Shown here piece after piece: positions 45,589 to 64,000 of a stretch of DNA of 64,000 bases. This DNA is from Phlebopus portentosus (Eukaryota > Basidiomycota > Agaricomycetes > Boletales > Boletinellaceae). Made by a program: the position numbers and the translations under genes. The notes under the pieces are model-generated. The model had not been told where the DNA came from. It saw nothing but the letters and a program-made list of their open reading frames with translations, and did no database searches. The stretch covers positions 4,154,001-4,218,000 of the forward strand of contig JAYXKI010000001.1 of NCBI GenBank assembly GCA_037892935.1. The letters run 5' to 3'. The first letter of the stretch is position 1. Each line of letters begins with the position of its first letter.

Positions 45589-48273
45589 ATGGCCTCTCCC
45601 AGATCTGCAGAGCTTTTGACTCCCCAAACGAAGCTTCTCCAAAGTCTCGCTCATCGCGTGCAGTTGCTGCAGACCGTACTGGGTTTACCTGGCGCTTATA
45701 TATTGCAGATGCTGAAGAGTCTCGTTCCGAAGCTATTAGCTAATCCGCAAGTCAGGGAAATACTTCGTTTCGTATTCCTTGGATCTGTGGTTGAACTGTC
45801 ACGCTCGGTAAGCCAGAAGGCTGCTGACTATGTCAAGCACTGTAAGTCCTTGCAAGTATCCAGCACTGATTATTTTGTCTGATCTCCTTTTTCTCAGTTT
45901 TCGTTGTGAAGGCATCGTTTACCCGGGGAGACTTCGCTTTTGACTGGGTCAAGCGCTATCTCGAAGATCATCGCATCTGGGATGAGTCGCGCGTCTTCCA
46001 AGTCGGTGCTTGCAACCCAGCGCTTCGCGATCGTAAGAGTGCAGGGCTTGGAGAAGAAGTCCAGTCAGACAATGCTCAGGCTTCCGATGATGGACGTCCT
46101 CATCCGATATACCAGCCTGCGCCCCAAGAACCTGAATTGTTTCGATGGAGAGGCCGTTGGATTTCGGTTAGCATCAGCATAAGTTCCTCGTCAGGATTCA
46201 ATAAAGATCCGATTCAAGTCTTGACTTTAAGGTACTGGTACTTTGACATATTATATATTGATTTATATAAAATCAGCTTATATTTGCGCATCTAGTGTCT
46301 GGAGTCGAAAGCGCAAGATTCTGGATGATTTCGTGCAGGAAGCAAGAAATCATTACTTCGAATCACCCGTACCGCCAAGGGAGCTGACAAACCTACCGGA
46401 TGAAGTAAGCTCAGTTCCGTGTCTGATCTTTTTGAAGCTTATTTCAAGCATTCTTCGCACACTTTCTAGAGCGGCTCAACACTCACTGCGCGTTTCTACC
46501 AAGGAGATTCCAGTTACGATTGGATTGTTGCATTTGTAGTATGTATCTATTCTCTGGTGGCGAAGATAACTAGTGACTTATCCTCGTTTATATAGAACGC
46601 GCAGGAGACGACGGAGGATACGACAGACCTAGAGGTGACAACAAAGCAATCCGATCTTTACAACCCTTCGAACCATCCTTCCGAAAGGCCTGTGGTCGGC
46701 TTCAAGCCCGCTCCACGTGTCAGGCAACGCTTGAAATGGGGGAACCACTGGGTTCAAGTTGATGTTGATTCCAATGCAGTGATGGCGAGGGGCCGATCGG
46801 CAGGTGGTTCGATCACAATTACGTGAGTTGTTCCACAAAGATTGATATGCGGAAAGCACTAATGATTTGGTATTGAGAATTCACAACTCAAAGCGTTCGG
46901 TCCTCAAAGACTTCATAATGGCTACTCGCGAAGAGTATCTGAAGACGACGGTGTCCAAAGTAACAGTACACCTTTCAAACGTTCGTGCCCTTTCCTATCA
47001 ACTGAATCGGTTGCTAAAAGACATTATGTAGCATGGGGCGTGGATGAATGGCGTGACCAAGAAGAGACGGTCGTTGAATACTTTAATTCTTCCCGAAGGA
47101 GCCAAAGAGGAGCTTCTGAGGGACATGCGCGAGTTTCTTGGCAGCGAGGAGTGGTATGTGTGGGCAGGCGTTCCCCATCGTCGAGGTAGATTTTTCCTTG
47201 GATAAGGATCCCTATTCATGTGCTCAACAATTGTTTTCTGATTGCGCTAGGTTATCTCCTTTACGGCAAGCCGGGAACAGGCAAGAGCTCCACTATTCAT
47301 GCCTTAGCCAGCGAGCTTGAGCTCAAGATATATTTCATACAGCTTTCTTCTCAAGGGTACGTGTCCTTATAAGTGTCCGTGCTTTCAGTCTTACTGACAT
47401 TCATTTACTTTCAGTTTGGATGATTATCAGCTCTCGTCACTCGTCTCTTCAGCACCTTCTCGCTGCATCCTTCTACTAGAGGACATTGATTGTGCCTTCC
47501 CATCTCGTGAAGAGGATGACGATCTCGAGGACAAGAAGACCACTGACGCATTCGGAAATACTATTATCCGTTATCCGCAATCCAGAGTAACTCTATCAGG
47601 GTTACTCAATGTCTTAGACAGCGTTACGAGTGAGGAAGGGAGGATCACATTCGCAACGGTAAGTTCGTCGTGAGATATTTCTTGACGCCATTCTTGAACT
47701 TCTGGATTGTAGACGAATCATATTGAAAGGCTGGACCCAGCCCTGATCAGGGCGGGCCGCATGGATGTCAAAGTAGAGTATAAGTTTGCAACTCGGTACC
47801 AAATACAGGAGACCTACCTACGCTTTTTCGAGCGCAGATTTGTCAGTTCCGATGAACACACAAATCTGGATGTCAATCCGTCGGTATTGGTTCCACCACC
47901 GCGCCCAGCGCTCTCCGGGCTTCATTCAGACGAGCCTCCGCTTTCCGAAGGCGAGGTCCGCTCGCTCGCTCAGCATTTTGCCGACGCCATACCCGAGGAT
48001 ATGTTCGCCCTCGCTCAGATTCAGGGATATCTTCTGACCAAGAAGATGGAACCGCGTGGAGCAGTCGATGGCGCCCCTGATTGGGTCGAAAAGGAGATCG
48101 AAGGGAAGAGGAAGTTAGAGGAGTTGAAAGAAAAGAGGAGACAACAACGGAAGGAAATGAAAGCAGCAGCACCAGCTGCACAGGCAAATTTGCCAATTCC
48201 TATTCAAGTTCCTCCTCCAGTCCAGATCAGTCCTGCCCCGTTTGGGCGCGGCGGTGTGCTCCATTATGATTAG
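45589..48273 (+). CDS. BCS1-like AAA ATPase A
   Basis: The N-terminal part (VREILRFVFLGSVVELSRS, FAFDWVKRYLEDHRIW, RWRGRWISV, ILDDFVQEAR, SYDWIVAF, HWVQVDVD) is the BCS1 N-domain. Next come KKRRSLNTLILPEGAKEELL and WAGVPHRRGYLLYG, the AAA core with Walker A KPGTGKSS, Walker B CILLLEDIDCAF, and TNHIERLDPALIRAGRMDV containing the arginine finger. The C-terminus is an extended Lys/Glu/Arg-rich coiled segment and a Pro-rich tail. Canonical BCS1 inserts the Rieske protein into respiratory complex III at the mitochondrial inner membrane; Agaricomycetes have many divergent paralogs of unknown target, and this is one. About eight short introns keep the frame, so it is intact. Close relative of the copy at 58190-60799. 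Confidence 0.88.
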
Positions 48274-49082
48274 ATGCTACTCACTATAACTTAGTTTCTA
48301 GCTCGTTTTTCAACAGTGGCAAATAGATTCGATCTGAAATTTTCTCTATTGTCTACTTCACTTAGAATATGACGCCAGATTTCGTTCAGAAAGCTGTGTG
48401 AACGGCCGGAACGAGGAGTATACTATGCATCACCTCTTTTACACTGAGAGCATGATCAATTCCATTTTCAACCACCAGTACTAGTGAGCGTCAAGGACTT
48501 AAGGTTGATTATAAATGTCGTCTCATGCGTTAACGGCTTCTTCGACTGTAACGTGTGGCTAAATTTCTTGATCGCTTCCGCAAAGTATGTATGGCGAGCC
48601 TGTCAGTCTTCCAGTCCAAACGTCTGCCGCCAGCAATGCAAGGCTAAAGTGCGACATTGAATTTACTCTAACGATATTGGTCGAGATCCCCAAAGCCATG
48701 AATATGAGAACATACCAAGAAGAATCATCTATCAACTCACTAAGACCAAAGAGTATGGAAGACGCTGGAACCCGCGGCCGACGTCGAAGGTCTTGATATA
48801 TGTACTGTAAGTAAGCGACCGACCAAATACTTCCAAGCAAGCTATTTCTCACGTAACTCTAATAGAGTGGACCGGCACTTGAGAGTCAAATAACTCTATA
48901 GCCAAGATACTGCAAGGTAGTCTACATAGGAGACGTAATGTTTCATGCATGCAATTGAGGTAAGGGAAAACTTGGTTATTAAACTCCAAGCCGGAGCGAT
49001 GAGGAAAGATGAGAAAGAGGGAAAAGCAAGATCCCAAGGAGCGCATTGCGCATCATAATCCGTCACGAGTATGCAATCTCGC
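48274..49082. other. Intergenic between BCS1-like A and RPB1 3' ends
   Basis: A minus-strand frame at 48559-48852 (97 codons, some hydrophobic stretches, preceded by an acceptor-like CTTACAG) might be an exon of a small gene, but it has no start-codon context or homology I know. Otherwise only terminator sequence of the two convergent genes is expected here. Confidence 0.3.
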
Positions 49083-55564
<6,482 letters not shown>

Positions 55565-56382
55565 GTTGGGGGCAGAGAAGCCGCTGTCTCGAAGAAGTTG
55601 TCAAGGCGCTTAAGATGTGAAAACAAAGAACCAGAGAAATTTTGTAAAAAAAGTTTATAAAATACGTGAAAGGGTCCAAGATCCGCGAGGACCGATTTTG
55701 AAGATACGGAACAAGATTTAAACGTGAAAGAGCCGAAAATACGAGCGTGTCGTCGATTTTCACGGGAGCCTGGATCACGTAGGTGACAAGACCAAACAAG
55801 GACTCGCAGGACGTTTTCGACCAGACGACAGAGCACCGATCCCAGTCAAACTGGCGTACTGCACCAAAGGACTGTGCGGGCGATGGCCACGGGTTCGTGT
55901 CTTGACGATGCGGATGAGGACGGCGACGACGGGCGGCGGGGACGTCGTGGTCAGAGGCAGAAGAGCAATGTTGTCCCACGCCAGTGACGACTCATCACAA
56001 CCACGCTGTGACGTCTTAGTCACGTCACAGCCACCTCGCTTCCGACAAGTGGCTCATGACTCGATATTCGAGTAAAATCTAGTCATTTATTAATACTTCT
56101 TCTTTCGGAGCCAAATGCCTAGGCAACGTTACTGTAATTCAGCATCGAGTCGATACACGCACGTCTCAATTCTGCTAATGACGCCGAGAAGATCGAGACT
56201 GGATCGAGAAGAAGCGCGAGGCAGATTGCATACAGATTAGCGCAGCACCGTCATTATGTCATTATGGACTCGGAAAATCAAATCAGGTCAGAGTTAGTTC
56301 TGGGTATTCTATTCCGTCTACAATATTAATCAGGTCACAAACATGTGCTTTTATCCAATTTTCACCGTGAAGGCGATTAATT
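55565..56382. other. RPB1 promoter region and BCAT 3' flank
   Basis: RPB1 upstream sequence of about 800 bases up to the BCAT stop. It contains the CRE-like inverted repeat noted separately. No gene is supported. Confidence 0.5.
56006..56030. promoter_or_regulatory. CRE-like inverted repeat upstream of RPB1
   Basis: CTGTGACGT (56006-56014) and ACGTCACAG (56022-56030) form a perfect 9-base inverted repeat with a 7-base spacer; each arm carries TGACGT, the half-site of ATF/CREB-type bZIP factors. It lies about 440 bases upstream of the RPB1 ATG. Confidence 0.4.
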
Positions 56383-57812
56383 CTATTCGCATTTCACGCT
56401 CCACCCTTTGTACTCAAACCTACCCTCCTGAATCGCTTCAATTCTCCGATGCAGGGCGTTTGCCACAGGCGTTTGCTCTGGAAGGATTATGTCCTTGTCT
56501 TCGTAGCCAATCTTGTCAACGGGAGCGACAATCGCTGCAGTACCGACGCAGAATGCCTCGAGCAACGTCCCAGCATCGGCAAACGTTTGCAAGTCCTTCA
56601 TTGTCAACGTCTGTTCCTTGACATGTAAACGCTGCATAGCGGGTACCCCATCCAACGGCACTTCCAGGGAATGAACCTGTGCGAGCTCAAGCACTGAAGA
56701 ACGTGTCACGCCAGGTAAGATCGTCCCGTCAAGAGGCGGCGTTATAAGATCCAGATCTCCATCTTCGCGCTTCACGACAACAAAGAAGTTCATTGCGCCA
56801 GCTTCCGTAATTCTGTGGTCCTCGCCAAATAACCAGAGCACCTGCTTGTATCCTCGTCGCGCAGCACGTCTCGTTGGTTCGAAGCCCGGTGAGTAATTCA
56901 GCCCGAGCTTGTGTCCGCCGGTCCCTCCTGGCCAGGCTCGGATAGTCTCGTACACAGCATACAAAGAAATCGTCTTCGTTCCCGTGCCGAAGTAGGGACC
57001 AGTTGGGCTGCAAATCACGTAAATCATAGCAGAATCCGACGCTCCCACACCAAGTGCTTAATAGAAAAGGGTCTTTTAGTAGGAGAGTTTAGGCTTTACA
57101 CGCAAATAGACTTACATGAACGGGTGCCGATCATTGTAGGACGGACATACAAGCTAAATCCCGGGAGCGCAGGAATCCAGCGTTTCTCAATCGATATCAG
57201 TTTTCTTATGAGAATTAAGAGTTCATCCGAGTCGAAAGGCTGCGCGATTATTTGAGTGCCTTTCCTGAAATAAGGACTATGCTGTATAAGACATACCGGC
57301 AAAGCAATGCGCGCAGCAGACATTTTCATTCTCTCCATGTTCAAGTTTGGCCTAAACAATCGCACTTCACCATCCGGACCTAAGTATGCCTTCATGCCTT
57401 CAAAGAGATTCGTCGAATATTGGAGACACGACGCCGCTGGATCGATCTGCAGCGGTTGGTGAGGTTGCAGAACGGGCGCAGACCAGCCTGATTTCGGATC
57501 AAAGGACATGACCAGCATATGATCCGTAAAAGTCTAACGGCAACAAACGTCAATTCTTTGACATCCTGGTCCGTAAGATGTATGCACACCTGACCAAAGA
57601 CCAAGGTTGACGGATCCGGAAGAGTCTTTGGAGACTTTGTCAGCTTAATGATCACTTTTGATGCCTTTGCATAAGGTGTCAGAGCTCTAAAGCAAAATAC
57701 GTTATCAGAGGACAAAACGCACATCAAGCTTAGAAACTCCGGTGCCGTTCTGCTGCAATGAAGGCTCTCCATTCTTTGCTACAACATGTCCATTCGCAAC
57801 ACTAGTTACCAT
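56383..57812 (-). CDS. Branched-chain amino acid aminotransferase
   Basis: ATG 57812 opens MVTSVANGHVVAKNGEPSLQ; after an intron the protein reads ASKVIIKLTKSPKTLPDPST, LVFGQ and then TFTDHMLVM. Next come SFDPKSGWSAP, STNLFEGMKAYLGPDGEVRL, RPTMIGTRS, LGVGASDSAMIYVI, GGHKLGLNYSPG with the likely PLP-binding Lys, LWLFGEDHRITEAGAMN and GTILPGVTRSSVLELA. This is the fold-IV PLP enzyme that swaps amino groups between Leu, Ile or Val and 2-oxoglutarate. There is no clear mitochondrial presequence, so the cytosolic type is more likely. Intron 1 uses the acceptor AAG just before GCATCAAAAG. Stop at 56383; about 390 residues, intact. Confidence 0.9.
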
Positions 57813-58189
57813 ATCCAAGAAAGCCAAACGTAATCGGACGTCAGACCAAGGTGAGTGTAAGAACTTGAGTGAAGTGAGTCACCATCATGAATTCGCGCCA
57901 AGAACAAAGAGAAGTTTTTTTATGTAAATTTGATCGCGGAGGATCGACGTCGCTACTCATTACCATATACAGTATGGCTTTTCCATTACGAATATAGGTC
58001 CTCGACACTGCACGGTGAAGAATCGCTGCCGCGTGCTACCTTTTGTAAGCGATCTCCGATCCCCTATCCTTCCAGTACGGCGTCTATGCCTACATCGTTC
58101 ATTGATCATCAAAATAAGGACTTGGCGTATCTGCGTTATTCTCCTTTTCAGTTTCTGCCGCTATCTTCGCTATTCTGGCTTGTTCGCCT
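57813..58189. other. BCAT promoter / BCS1-like B 3' flank
   Basis: 377 bases between the BCAT start and the stop of the next minus-strand gene. No gene is supported. Confidence 0.45.
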
Positions 58190-60799
58190 TCAAAAGCTAC
58201 TTTGAGCAGCGGCCTGCCTCGCCGCCTGCGCCTCTCGGCGTTTCTGGCGTTTTTTCACCTTCAGCTCCTCCAACTTCCGCTTCTCCTCAATCTGATTCTT
58301 CACCCATTCGGCCGCACCGTCGGCAGCTCCTCGTGGCTGCACCTTCTTGGTCAAAAGATACCCTTGAATCTGAGCTAGCGAAAACTTATCCTCAGGTATG
58401 GCTTCAGCGAAGCGACGCGCGAGCTCATGGACCTCGTCCCGGGGAAGCGGTGGTTCGTCATCTTTCTCGATATGCATGCTCATGAGTGAGGGGCGCGGAG
58501 GAGCTGGTCCTTTTCGTTCGGTGTCCCAGCTCGATTCCTCTTCGGATCTAACGAAACGTTGCTCGTAAAAGCGCAGATATGTTTCTTGTATCTGGTATTG
58601 ATTCGCGAGCTTATACTCCAGCTTGACATCCATACGGCCCTCCCTGATCAACGCCGGGTCCAGCCTGTCAATATGATTCGTCTGAATAGCAGTTATTTAA
58701 CTGAGATGCCAAAAATGAAGGAAAGTACCACAACGTACCGTAGCAAAAGTTATCCTCCCTTCTTCACTTGTGACGCTGTCTAGGATATTGAGTAATCCGG
58801 AAAGAGTCACAGTAGAATGCGTGCGTGTTACAGGATTCCCCCACCGATCAGTTGCATCATCATCATCCTCGCGAGAAGGAAATGCGCAATCAATATCCTC
58901 TAATAGAAGAATGCAGCGAGGTGGCGTAGACGAAACAAGCGTTGCAAGGTTTTCGTCAGTCATACTAAAACATGAGGTGTGTCAATAAGAATCATCAGGA
59001 TGCCAAGTCATCAATTACTAGTCGGAAGAAAGTTGGATGTAGTACATCTCCAGACCTAGTTCACTTGCAAGCGCGTGTATGGTAGAACTCTTTCCGGTCC
59101 CGGGGTGGCCGTGCAAAAGATAGCCTATGACCCACAGAAACGCGATATCATCAGGATCAGACTTCAGTGGGTTGGAACTATGCTGGCGTACCTCGACGGT
59201 GTGGGACACCAGCCCACACATACCATTCCTCGCTTTGCAGGAACTCGCGTGCGTCTCTCAGAAGATCCTCTTTCACTCCTTCCGGAAGAATCAAAGTATT
59301 GAGCGAACGTCTGTTCTTGGTCACGGTCTTGGTCCAGGAGCCGTACTGCAGAACACCTATCAAGGCACTGCTCTGTCAGGCTATAGCATAACCGGACACG
59401 CACGCTATTTGCAATGTGCACTGTCACTTGTGCGACCGTGGTTTTTAAATATATCTCACGAGCGGCGACAATGAGCTCTTCAAGTACAGCGCGTTTCGAG
59501 TTATGTATTCTTGACGCCAGCTCATCAGCCCACATGTCAGGTTGTGTGAGAAAGGCAAACTCACGTAATTGTAATTGCACCACCTCCGTATCCACCATCA
59601 TACTGCATGCCTCCGAATGGTACCGTGTTAGCATCAGTATCAAATTGCACCCAGTGGCCAGCAAACTTCAAGCGCTGCCTAACGCGCGGTGCAGCCTTGA
59701 AAGCGACAAGAGGTCTTTCCGAAGGACGGTTGGCGGGATTGTACAAATCTGTCTGTTTAGTTGTCACCTGCAGGTCCATGGTGTCCTCAGTCGTTTCCTG
59801 AGCTCTCTGAGCAGGCTTCAGATACTCTCCTCTCGAGAATTTCTGAGCTTATCACATACCATGAAAGCCATCATCCACTCATAGCTAGAATCCCCTTGGT
59901 TAAAGCGTGCAGTGAGAAGCGAGCCGCACTAGAAAGGACATACAGAACGAGAAGAGATATGTCAAGTATGCAGGCATGCAGGAACAATACTCACAGGGTC
60001 TGGCACTGTCATAAGCTCCCTTGGTGGCAACGGTGAGTTGATATAGTGAGTCCTTGCCTCTTGGACAAATTCATCCAGGATCTTTCGATTTCTAGACCAG
60101 ACACTAAAGGCACAGAAATAAGCGCCAAAGCTAATCTCCCTGCAAAACCAGTCGAGACATCACCTCAAAGTCAGCATATACATGTTATCGTCATTGTATC
60201 CTGAGGAGGTCCCCAGATCCGCGTACACTGTTATCCAATATCCCCGCCACCGCAAGAACTCGGGTTGTAGAGATGTAGGTTGGTAAACAGGATGCGGATG
60301 TCCATCATCAAAATCTCTATCTGATTGAACCTTCTCACCAAGACCAGCGCTCTTGCGCTTACGGAGCGCGGGGCTGCAAGCGCCTACGTGGAAGATGCGT
60401 GATTGCTCCCAGATACGTTGATCTTCTAGATAGCGCTTGACCCAGTCGAACGCAAAATCGCCCTGCGTGAAAGCGGCCTTTACAATGAAAACTGAAGCAC
60501 AATTCTGACGTCTGGAGCGATAGGAAGTTTCATGAGGACGTACAGTTGTTAAAGAAGTCCGACGCCTTCTGGCTCGCCGACCTCGTCAACTCTACAACGG
60601 AGCCCAAGAAAATGAACCGAAGTATCTCCCTAACATGTGGATTCGACAACAACTTCGGAAAGAGACTCTTCAGTATCTGCACTATCCGGGCGCCAGACAA
60701 ACCCAGTGCAGTCCGTAGCAGGCGTAAGTAGTGGACTATACTGCGAAGTATGAGTTTCGTTCGAGGGACTAACACAAATGCAGGCGTCGGAGAGACCAT
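58190..60799 (-). CDS. BCS1-like AAA ATPase B
   Basis: Starts MVSPTPAFVLVPRTKLIL (ATG 60799) and follows BCS1-like A exon by exon: VREILRFIFLGSVVELTRS, FAFDWVKRYLED, IHNSKRAVLEELIVAAREIY, WTKTVTKNRRSLNTLILPEG, WAGVPHRRG|YLLHG, Walker A HPGTGKSS, Walker B CILLLEDIDCAF, TLSGLLNILDSVTSEEGRIT and LDPALIREGRMDVKLEYKLA. It ends with a Lys/Arg/Glu-rich helix and TGA at 58192-58190. All junctions I checked keep the frame, including the odd donor GTGCGT after HIANS. The function should be that of its paralog: an AAA machine related to the Rieske-protein translocase, substrate unknown. It lies in inverted orientation to copy A, 10 kb away. Confidence 0.87.
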
Positions 60800-61515
60800 C
60801 GTGCTGGGAGAAGAGGAAGAGCTGAGGTGTTGGTTACATCGTCGAAAGGGGCCGAATTTATAGGGGGAAGCAATCAGCGGATATAGAGGGCTCAACGAGC
60901 GTCTAAAGCCTGCATTGCGTTTGCCAACCAACTATGATTGCATAGCATTCCACCATGATAGGACTTCCATCGATCAAGTCACTGAGAGGCCTATTTTGCT
61001 CGAGAGGGGGACACTTCACAGCTACCGACTCATGAAACCCGGAAAGTCCAGAGATGCGCACGTCCTACGGTCCTGTCTTAATGACTCGTGCAGTTTTAAT
61101 TCTCGAGCGGGGTGCGGACGCCAAAATAGTGCGAACGCACAGCCACATTCTGCGCTCAAGTACAGGTTTGGGCGTCTATCGCAACGTGATTAGCCTTGAA
61201 CGTCAAAGGGACTCTCACCTACATAAATAGCCTTGAACAATTCGGACGTCGATAAGGTCCGCGAATTCAGTCGACTCAGATAAGTTCAAAATGACACCTC
61301 TGCGACTACGTCAGGGAAAACTGTACGTACGAGAGCTAACTATCAGAAAAGGCCGAAGGACATCAACCTTCGTGTTAACAAATGTTTGACCGGCAATAAA
61401 AGAGCAAATATAAATCAGCGTTGATATATAAATACAGAAAATTAGCGATAAAGACAACAGAATGCACTCAGGAAAAATGGAAGAAATTGAAGTAATCATG
61501 CATACTTAGAAAAGG
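60800..61515. other. BCS1-like B promoter and RTF2 3' flank
   Basis: About 0.7 kb with AT-rich sequence towards 61380-61500. No coding content is supported. Confidence 0.4.
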
Positions 61516-62632
61516 TTAGTGATCATGCTTCCTTTTTACAAGCGTTGCACTCACTCTATTGAATGTTCTTGTCATCCAAGAGGCATCTCCTTTTATCGAG
61601 CCCTTCGACTTGCTCTCGTACAAACTTCGAACGGCATCGCTCATCTGTGCCTTCCGCTTGGTTTCCTCTTCTGCAAGGCTGTTTGCCACCGCCCGACTCG
61701 CTGCAGCGATTGTAGGATTCACAGTAGGCACCGCCTTCGGCTTTTTCGTTTCCACGGATGATTCGGCAGTGGCTTCTGCGTCTTCTGCTTTCCTCTTCTT
61801 TGACTTGCTCTTCCCTTTTTCGCTCTTCTCTCGTCTTCTAAGTTCCATCGCTGTGCGCATTGCATGTTCTGTCTCTGGGTCCGGGTTGATCATCCGGACG
61901 TCCATGGTGCGGTCGTACTTCGTTCCACATTGCGGGCAGAGCTCAAGCTGCTTCGACTGTGTGTCTTTCTTCTCATCCGTTTTCCCGTTTCCGCGATCCT
62001 CATCCGATGATGGCGATCCCGTAGACCTTCCGAGGGCCTTGAGACCGGACTGCGAAAAGACGCAACCACAGGTGGCAATGTACACGAATGGAACGCCGCC
62101 GTTCATTGCCCTTAGATTGAGGGGACAAATGAATTTAGTGCGATCACTTGAAGAGTTGGGGTCAGAAGGGGAGGGATTTAGTGTCAACTTCAGTGTCTTG
62201 ACATCCTGAAATAATGAAGTCAGTGTTCTAAAGTACCTGCTTATCTTGCGGAGGTATCCCGCACCTTGAGCGACTTGATATGTCCGCATATCTCATCACC
62301 GTCACCATATGCCGACTTATCAAGTAAGTACTCCAGGAGTGCATCCTTATTGTATAGCTTTCCTAGAGCGCAAGACACGATCGGCTCCTCCAGTGGTCGC
62401 TACATGCATTATCAACTCATCGCTGAAAAAACCTTTCATATAGGAGATCAAGTCATACCTTTGACAAAGCGCAATAGAACCAACGAGCACGGGTCTGGTT
62501 CGCCTTATCTGCTTGTTCAGCCTACGAACAGAACTTAAGCATTGTCTCCCGGCTGAGTGATGGCACACTTACCTTGGCCTTTGTCCTGACCAGATCGCGT
62601 CTATCAGGGATGCTTCCTCCATCATTACCCAT
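61516..62632 (-). CDS. RTF2: RTF2-like replication termination factor
   Basis: The N-terminus MGNDGGSIPDRRDLVRTKAK and the following exons with WFYCALSK, RPLEEPIVSCALGKLYNKDA and LLEYLLDK match the Rtf2 family. A modified RING-like part follows: FICPLNLRAMNG, FVYIATCGCVFSQSGLKAL and LCPQCGTKYDR. The C-terminal half is Lys/Glu-rich, probably nuclear. In fission yeast Rtf2 stabilises paused replication forks and is also tied to splicing and proteasome handling. Introns interrupt after KAK and after LSK, and again after HIKSLK. The start at 62632 is the first ATG and matches the family start. End at 61516 after KRKHDH. Confidence 0.88.
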
Positions 62633-63061
62633 GGTTGTTTGTTGTTTTCAAGGTAGTTTAGCGATTAATGTTGTGGTTGCAAGTCAAAACAAGTACCACT
62701 CGTCTCTACTTAGCAATACTACTTCCATTATATAATACGACAGCTCAGAACGTGACCTAGTTACTCCATTTAGAAGTGCTGGTCAGAGTCAGGGGTTTCC
62801 TCAGTACGAGATTACTACATATCAATGCTTGTTGTGCTCTTAACAGCAATTACTTGTATTTATCACCTTCAATGTCCCCGCTTCGCATAACTTCTTACAA
62901 ACAGGAAAGTGTCGCACCGTTCAGGCTCTACTGAAGATTCAGAAGAATCCTCAAGTCCACCCGAGTTCTGCCCTGGGCAACATAAGTGCTATATGCATCC
63001 TGTAGAAAGCAATACATAATGCCATAATGTTCAGAAAAGTTCATCTGCGAAATCAATATAG
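62633..63061. other. RTF2 promoter, spacer
   Basis: 429 bases between RTF2 and the stop of the next minus-strand gene; nothing recognised. Confidence 0.4.
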
Positions 63062-64000
63062 TTATAGGTAACCACCGCTCTTCCCACTCCCGAACCTATC
63101 TCCTAGAGAGCCAGCTTCTGAGATCAGCTTCCTGCGCTGCTTCTCATCCATAAGACGACCGCCAAGAGACATGTCCCGAGAGTGGTCCCAGATGGCCACA
63201 GGTTTATCATCATCCTCATCCTTCTTGGTCTTTTTCTCTTTCTTCTTCTCTTCCTCATGCATCTCAACGAGAGTCTTTCCTCGAGAAGATTTCTATTGTC
63301 GCAAATAGATATCAACTTGTTAGCGAAGTCCAAAATAAAGAATACTCTTGACAAACGCACATTATGTTCATTGACAACCTTTCGTAGCTCTAGATCCCTC
63401 TGCCTTTTCCTTTGAATATCACGATCGTCGGAAGCATCATCCTCGGCGTTCGCTGCTCGTCGTTTCTTGCCCGCGACCTCATCTGCAATACGTTGCTGTC
63501 GCTCCTCGGGTGTCTCCGTCCATAAATTATTAGGCGCTGAACGCGAGGCAGTATTTCCTCCGCGCGAAAATTGACGAGCTTTGAGTTTCGTCGGGTCACC
63601 GAGACCTGGAAAGGTGGCCGAGTAGATCAATATTTGTGCACAGGTGAAAATCATTGAAGAGCATACGGCCAAGAAGGTCAGATGAGGAAGGAGGTACCAG
63701 CATCCACTCTTCGCGCTTTGGTTTCTTTGGTTTTGCTGCTTCCTACATGAGCAATATCAGAACTGTCAAGACCCAAGTCGCGACTAAACTCACCTCAATC
63801 TGTTGTTTCCTCCTTTCTTCCCTCTCCAAGAACTCACGAACACCTTCGCTCATGACGCTCGGCTTCTCTGGAACCTCTGGGAGAGGCATTGGTCCATATT
63901 CGCCGATTCCATCCTCTTCATCTGAGTCGTGCGACTGACGGCCAGGACCAGGTAGTGAGGGACCGATGACTCTGCGTGCTGGAGCTGGTGATGACGAAGA
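63062..64000 (-). CDS. GPALPP1 / DUF3752 family protein, cut by window end
   Basis: Reading leftward from the window edge: RRVIGPSLPGPGR is a GPxLPP-type motif, then EYGPMPLPEVPEKPSVMSEG, a basic helix LEREERRKQQIE, and KPKREEWMLVPP, the signature of DUF3752. Later, SAPNNLWTETPEERQQRIAD leads to a Lys/Arg/Glu-rich helix, and DKPVAIWDHSRDMS with FGSGKSGGYL finish the protein at TAA 63064-63062. This is the GPALPP1 family, probably nuclear and of unknown function. The 5' end lies beyond 64000. Three introns are visible. Confidence 0.82.

Noticed and set aside
61559..62209. 216-codon plus-strand frame
   Set aside because: It is antisense to RTF2 exons with clear family motifs; composition mirrors the Lys/Glu/Ser-rich coding strand.

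Overview
The window is nuclear DNA of a filamentous basidiomycete, most likely an Agaricomycete. Nearly every gene is cut by short introns of about 48-70 bases with GT-AG ends, and the best-recognised products are fungal: VPS27, CAND1, proline dehydrogenase, RPB1, branched-chain aminotransferase, RTF2, BCS1-like AAA proteins, Agaricomycete-type sesquiterpene synthases and a DUF6533-like membrane protein. No tRNA, rRNA or CRISPR array was found.

Left part (1-28.4 kb) is accessory. It starts with a ChaC-type gamma-glutamylcyclotransferase (101-970, minus) and the first exons of a DUF6533-like membrane protein (from 1759). It then carries a scattered sesquiterpenoid locus: an intact sesquiterpene synthase TS1 (4768-5901), a synthase remnant TS3 (7960-8290), a broken NmrA/isoflavone-reductase-like gene (9008-10003) and a broken tandem copy TS2 (10346-11512). 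After a BNI4-like gene, a 2 kb pyrimidine-rich stretch and an unrecognised gene, the locus resumes with an UNC93-like transporter (21549-23633), a synthase TS4 with a one-base frameshift (24345-25449), an intact cytochrome P450 (26091-28031) and a 3' remnant of another synthase (28230-28415). Transporter, synthase and P450 side by side look like a small terpenoid module with gene birth and decay around it.

Central part (28.7-38.4 kb) is housekeeping: VPS27 (ESCRT-0) and CAND1 diverge from a 293-base promoter, and CAND1 converges on mitochondrial proline dehydrogenase.

At 39281-45287 lies a structurally complete Ty1/copia retrotransposon: identical 167-base LTRs, a 5-base target duplication, a primer site matching an internal part of initiator tRNA-Met, a polypurine tract and one uninterrupted 1813-codon gag-pol frame. 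It inserted about 300 bases upstream of a BCS1-like gene.

Right part (45.6-64 kb): two BCS1-like paralogs in inverted orientation (45589-48273 plus, 58190-60799 minus) bracket RPB1 (49083-55564) and a branched-chain aminotransferase (56383-57812). RTF2 and a truncated GPALPP1/DUF3752 gene close the window. The most unusual structure is the 3' end of RPB1, where C-terminal-domain heptads sit on a series of small, phase-1, frame-neutral exons (9, 78, 42 and 21 bases).
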